Origin: Myxococcales bacterium
GTDB taxonomy: Bacteria > Myxococcota_A > Polyangia > Polyangiales > Houyiibacteriaceae
Assembly: GCA_030622585.1 (NCBI GenBank)
Contig: JAUXFZ010000058.1
Span: forward strand, 1 to 9,360
Reading direction: 5' to 3'
DNA length: 9,360 bases
This document shows, piece after piece, positions 7,539-9,360 of this stretch (position 1 is its first letter; each line of letters opens with the position of its first letter). The position numbers and the translations under genes are program-made. The notes below the pieces were generated by a model. That model saw only the letters and a program-made list of their open reading frames with translations. It ran no database searches and was not told the origin of the DNA.

Positions 7539-7585
7539 CCGGGCGACTTCGTCGGCGAGGCCCGGGTGAATTCACAGGCCGGGCC
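7539..7585 (-). repeat. Overlapping inverted repeats in leader of the lipoprotein gene
   Basis: GGCCCGG (7559-7565) pairs perfectly with CCGGGCC (7579-7585), and the loop holds a perfect 10-bp palindrome, GTGAATTCAC (7566-7575). GCCCGG (7560-7565) can instead pair with CCGGGC (7539-7544). The structure lies between the SRPBCC stop and the lipoprotein ATG, ending about 40 nt before that ATG. There is no T-run after it on the minus strand, so it is not a standard intrinsic terminator. It could be a leader RNA structure or a protein-binding site. Chance is possible in DNA this GC-rich. The rest of the 126-bp gap shows no clear promoter. Confidence 0.45.
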
Positions 7586-7623
7586 ACTAGCACAGGTCGT
7601 TCCCCTCTGCCGCGTGAGCAACC

Positions 7624-8094
7624 TCACCTTGGTTGGCGAGTGCCACCCAAAAACACAGGGAAAACCGTAGGCTGCACGGCCTCATCAATCGCATCGAGGC
7701 GCTGGAGGAGTCGCTCGAGAATTCGATCGTGAATGGCGCGCACCTTCAAGACCCAAACCGGTACGAACCACCATGCCAGGTCCGCCTCCAACACGTGTTC
7801 CACGTGGCAACCGGTGTCGGTCTCGATGACCTCAAAACCATGCGTTCCTTGCAGGAACGACTGATCGGCGCGCCAGACCAGTCGCCGTCCCGGGTCGAGC
7901 TCGTCGAGAACTGCGCGGATCATGCCGTGGCTTTCCCGGGTTTCACCGACCCTCAGGGGCCCTGGCGTGCGTTCGAACGGCATGGACGGGGCCGGCCAGA
8001 TTCGGTCGTCCTTCGTTCCAACGGTTTCCAGTGCGCTGAACACTTCGGCGGCCGGGCGCGCGATCCATCGGCGGTGTGTATTTCGAATGTGCAT
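7624..8094 (-). CDS. SRPBCC-family (START/polyketide cyclase-like fold) protein
   Basis: This 156-residue protein has no signal peptide. It opens with R-R-W-I-A-R-P-A-A-E-V-F-S-A-L, the usual first strand and helix of the SRPBCC fold (membrane-binding-like opening I-x-A-P-x-x-x-V-F). It continues with strands such as G-E-T-R-E-S-H-G, R-L-V-W-R-A-D and C-H-V-E-H-V-L-E-A-D-L, and ends in a long helix (about residues 110-140). Such proteins form a deep pocket for hydrophobic ligands; some are cyclases or hydrolase-activator-like proteins, and many are uncharacterised. The start at 8094 is firm because AGGAGGA stands 6 nt upstream; an extension to 8142 would run through the operator region. It is divergent from a TetR-family gene with palindromes between them, so its expression is probably controlled by that repressor and perhaps by a small hydrophobic ligand. 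The ligand is unknown. Confidence 0.88.
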   Translation of the reverse strand: MHIRNTHRRWIARPAAEVFSALETVGTKDDRIWPAPSMPFERTPGPLRVGETRESHGMIRAVLDELDPGRRLVWRADQSFLQGTHGFEVIETDTGCHVEHVLEADLAWWFVPVWVLKVRAIHDRILERLLQRLDAIDEAVQPTVFPVFLGGTRQPR

Positions 8095-8100
8095 TTCGCA

Positions 8101-8107
8101 TCCTCCT
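8101..8107 (-). promoter_or_regulatory. Strong ribosome binding site of the SRPBCC gene
   Basis: AGGAGGA on the minus strand stands 6 nt before the ATG at 8094. It is the strongest Shine-Dalgarno match seen for any minus-strand gene in the window and rules out the longer reading frame start at 8142. Confidence 0.8.
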
Positions 8108-8110
8108 GTT

Positions 8111-8130
8111 ACCATACGGTAGCGTATGGT
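8111..8130. promoter_or_regulatory. Putative TetR operator O1
   Basis: A perfect inverted repeat, ACCATACG-N4-CGTATGGT, with 8-bp arms. Its size and position between a TetR-family gene and a divergent gene fit a dimer-binding operator. It lies 3 bp upstream of the SRPBCC ribosome site, where bound protein would block transcription of that gene. Confidence 0.75.
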
Positions 8131-8158
8131 CTTTAGGGTCAACCATTGCGTACGTCAA
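8130..8158 (-). promoter_or_regulatory. Candidate promoter of the SRPBCC gene
   Basis: On the minus strand TTGACG (8153-8158) is separated by 17 nt from TAAAGA (8130-8135). The -35 box matches the sigma-70 consensus at 5 of 6 positions, the -10 box at only 3 of 6. O2 overlaps the -35 box and O1 abuts the -10 box and covers the expected start site, as expected of a repressed promoter. Confidence 0.4.
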
Positions 8159-8174
8159 TACGTCACCGTATGGT
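8146..8174 (+). promoter_or_regulatory. Candidate promoter of the TetR-family gene
   Basis: TTGCGT (8146-8151), a 17-nt spacer and TATGGT (8169-8174) form a weak sigma-70-like promoter. Transcription would start close to 8181, right at the ATG at 8182, implying a leaderless or nearly leaderless mRNA. The -10 box lies inside operator O2, which would allow autorepression. Confidence 0.3.
8155..8174. promoter_or_regulatory. Putative TetR operator O2
   Basis: TCAATACG-N4-CGTATGGT has the same 8-4-8 layout as O1. The right arm is identical to that of O1 and the left arm matches at 6 of 8 positions. The 10-mer ACCGTATGGT (8165-8174) is also present in inverted orientation in O1 (8111-8120). The centres are 44 bp apart, about four helical turns. 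The heptamer TACGTCA is also repeated directly at 8151 and 8159. Confidence 0.6.
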
Positions 8175-8181
8175 GCCACTG

Positions 8182-8727
8182 ATGACGGAACGCTTGAGCG
8201 CGGCAACGTGGACCGAAATGGCGCTACGGGTCTTGGCCGATCGGGGCATCGAAGCGGTTCGCGTAGAGCCGCTGGCGCGGCTCCTGGGCGTCACGAAGGG
8301 GAGTTTCTATTGGCATTTTGCTGATCGGCGAGAGCTCCTCGATTCCGTGCTCCTCGGATGGGAGCAAGCGGCGACCTTCGATGTCATCGACGCGGTCGAG
8401 CTTGCCTGCGACGAGCCAGATGACCGCCTGCGAGAATTGACTCGGCTCGTCTTTCGTCACGGAGGACCGCTCGACCGGGCGGTGCGGGCCTGGGCCAGCC
8501 ACGATGAGAGCGCGGCGAACGCGGTCGCTCGGGTCGACAGTCGGCGATACGCTTTCGTGCGGGCCCTACTGGAAGCTCATGGACTGACACCCCCTACGGC
8601 CGCGATGCGAGCACGCTTGCTCTACACATCGCTCATCGGAGAGCAGCACACGTCGCTGAAGTTGGCCCGGAAGCATCGCGTCGAGTGGGCGCTCCGCAAT
8701 CTAGAGTTCCTCCTCGATCGGGGTTAG
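8182..8727 (+). CDS. TetR/AcrR-family transcriptional regulator
   Basis: The protein has 181 residues from the chosen start. Residues ~5-55 form the classic N-terminal DNA-binding domain: helix A-L-R-V-L-A-D-R-G-I-E-A-V-R-V, then the helix-turn-helix L-A-R-L-L-G-V-T-K-G-S-F-Y-W-H-F (about residues 31-46), then D-R-R-E-L-L-D-S-V. The S-F-Y-W-H-F block is a hallmark of the family. The C-terminal ~125 residues are the variable helical ligand-binding and dimerisation part, so the inducer cannot be predicted. Starts at 8170 (ATG, inside operator O2) and 8146 (TTG) are in frame; 8182 fits the normal domain edge best and leaves the operators mostly outside the gene. No good Shine-Dalgarno precedes any of them. 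The divergent SRPBCC gene and two shared palindromes make it the likely repressor of that gene and of itself. Confidence 0.92.
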   Translation: MTERLSAATWTEMALRVLADRGIEAVRVEPLARLLGVTKGSFYWHFADRRELLDSVLLGWEQAATFDVIDAVELACDEPDDRLRELTRLVFRHGGPLDRAVRAWASHDESAANAVARVDSRRYAFVRALLEAHGLTPPTAAMRARLLYTSLIGEQHTSLKLARKHRVEWALRNLEFLLDRG

Positions 8728-8735
8728 ACGCGAAC

Positions 8736-8769
8736 CGCCCCCGGGGGCGCAATCTTTCGCTTGGAAGCG
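8736..8769 (+). terminator. Possible terminator region after the TetR gene
   Basis: A 14-bp GC palindrome, CGCCCCCGGGGGCG (8736-8749), is followed by AATCTTT and a second small palindrome, CGCTT-GG-AAGCG (8758-8769). They begin 9 bp after the stop codon. The U-tract is poor and the first palindrome has no loop, so this is a weak call. The rest of the 147-bp gap to the next gene shows no clear promoter. Confidence 0.3.
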
Positions 8770-8839
8770 CCGTGATTCTAGGGGGGATGGAGGCGTGGAG
8801 CGTGTTAGCGTCGTAGGCGCGTTCGGCCGATAGTCTCGA

Positions 8840-8870
8840 CCGTACTCAGGTATCGTTTCGTACGGAGGAG
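8840..8870 (+). promoter_or_regulatory. Ribosome binding site of the 3'-edge gene, inside an inverted repeat
   Basis: GGAGGAG (8864-8870) is a strong Shine-Dalgarno whose GGAGG core lies 6 nt before the ATG at 8875. CCGTAC (8840-8845) can pair with GTACGG (8860-8865), which covers the first bases of the Shine-Dalgarno. The stem is only 6 bp with a 14-nt loop. Confidence 0.5.
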
Positions 8871-8874
8871 TTTG

Positions 8875-9360
8875 ATGTTCCGTTTTTGTACCTTGCCCTC
8901 CACGATCGCAATCGTCGTCGCGCTGTCGATCAGTTGCTGCGGAGGCTCCGATGCGGCTGACCGAGGTCCGGGTGCGGGTGAGCCAGACGACGGGGCCTTC
9001 GCATGCGGCGATACCGAGTGCGACCAGGTAACCGAGTACTGCGAGGAGGTGAGAGACTTCGACAACACACCCGTGTCGACCACGTGCAAGACTTTTCCTG
9101 ATGCGTGTCCGGACCTCATCGCCGACAGCTGCGCCAATGACGACGCACTCTTCGACTGCCTTTCTGAGGACCCGAGTACCAGTTGGAGCTTCGACTGTCG
9201 TCTGGGCGGAGACAGGGCATTCCGGACCTCGGTCTTCCTGGATCCGCCGGTCGACAGGTGCCTCGTCGACCAGGGCGAAGTTCTGGTACCGGACACCGGC
9301 ATCTCGAGCCCCTACTTCACGGTCAGCCAGATCGAGGGCGGCGCGCGTTCGGAATACTAC
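8875..9360 (+). CDS. Partial Cys-rich exported protein, probable lipoprotein
   Basis: The frame runs open from the ATG at 8875 to the window edge (162 residues, no stop). A strong GGAGGAG stands before the start. Residues 1-20 form a hydrophobic signal sequence ending S-I-S-C21-C22-G-G-S, a somewhat atypical lipobox followed by a flexible Gly/Asp/Pro-rich linker. Next comes a Cys-rich block: C44-G-D-T-E-C49 ... E-Y-C56 ... C71 ... C78 ... C86 ... C95. The C-G-x-x-x-C-x5-Y-C pattern is familiar from secreted proteins of myxobacteria, usually of unknown function; the even Cys spacing suggests disulphides outside the cytoplasm. From about residue 100 a different, less Cys-rich domain begins and runs off the window, so the function cannot be assigned. 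A 165-residue minus-strand frame over the same DNA (8805-9302) lacks any such signals and is a shadow. Confidence 0.75.
   Translation, partial: MFRFCTLPSTIAIVVALSISCCGGSDAADRGPGAGEPDDGAFACGDTECDQVTEYCEEVRDFDNTPVSTTCKTFPDACPDLIADSCANDDALFDCLSEDPSTSWSFDCRLGGDRAFRTSVFLDPPVDRCLVDQGEVLVPDTGISSPYFTVSQIEGGARSEYY

Noticed and set aside
7498..7593. Longer start (GTG at 7593) for the lipoprotein
   Set aside because: It would bury the signal peptide behind 32 residues and run translation through the hairpin region.
8805..9302. 165-codon minus-strand frame at the right edge
   Set aside because: The opposite strand has a strong ribosome site, a signal sequence and an ordered Cys pattern; the minus frame has none.

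Overview
The window is GC-rich, densely coded bacterial DNA. It looks like a chromosomal segment of a myxobacterium-like (Myxococcota, formerly Deltaproteobacteria) or related organism. The main clues are two exported proteins with short Cys-rich leaders of the kind common in that group, TPR-rich gene content, and a PurF of the Fe-S, propeptide-processed type. This lineage call is inference from style, since there is no rRNA or marker phylogeny here. No tRNA, rRNA, CRISPR array, IS element or phage gene was seen.

Left part (1-4400): a TPR protein with a C-terminal domain resembling the zincin_1 metallopeptidase family, but with its HExxH motif degraded (+ strand), meets a two-gene minus-strand unit tail to tail, with a 10-bp overlap of stop regions. 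That unit is a three-domain PEP-synthase-like protein with the layout of rifampin phosphotransferase, followed by an RluA-family pseudouridine synthase whose best start overlaps the upstream stop.

Centre (4448-5899): purF, the first committed enzyme of purine synthesis, is divergent from the PEP-synthase-like gene with only about 50 bp between them. No other pur gene is nearby.

Right part (6001-9360): a large lipoprotein with a glycosidase-like TIM-barrel core lies on the minus strand. Upstream of it on the same strand is a small SRPBCC (START/polyketide-cyclase-fold) protein. That gene diverges from a TetR-family regulator. The short region between the two carries two similar palindromes centred 44 bp apart, which look like operators for shared autoregulation. 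The window ends inside a second Cys-rich exported protein on the + strand.

Most of the window is ordinary chromosome. The best leads are the double-operator TetR/SRPBCC switch, the degenerate zincin fused to TPRs, the RPH-like enzyme coupled to a pseudouridine synthase, and a set of alternative GC-rich hairpins in the leader of the lipoprotein gene. No feature was identified that clearly constitutes a new multi-gene system.
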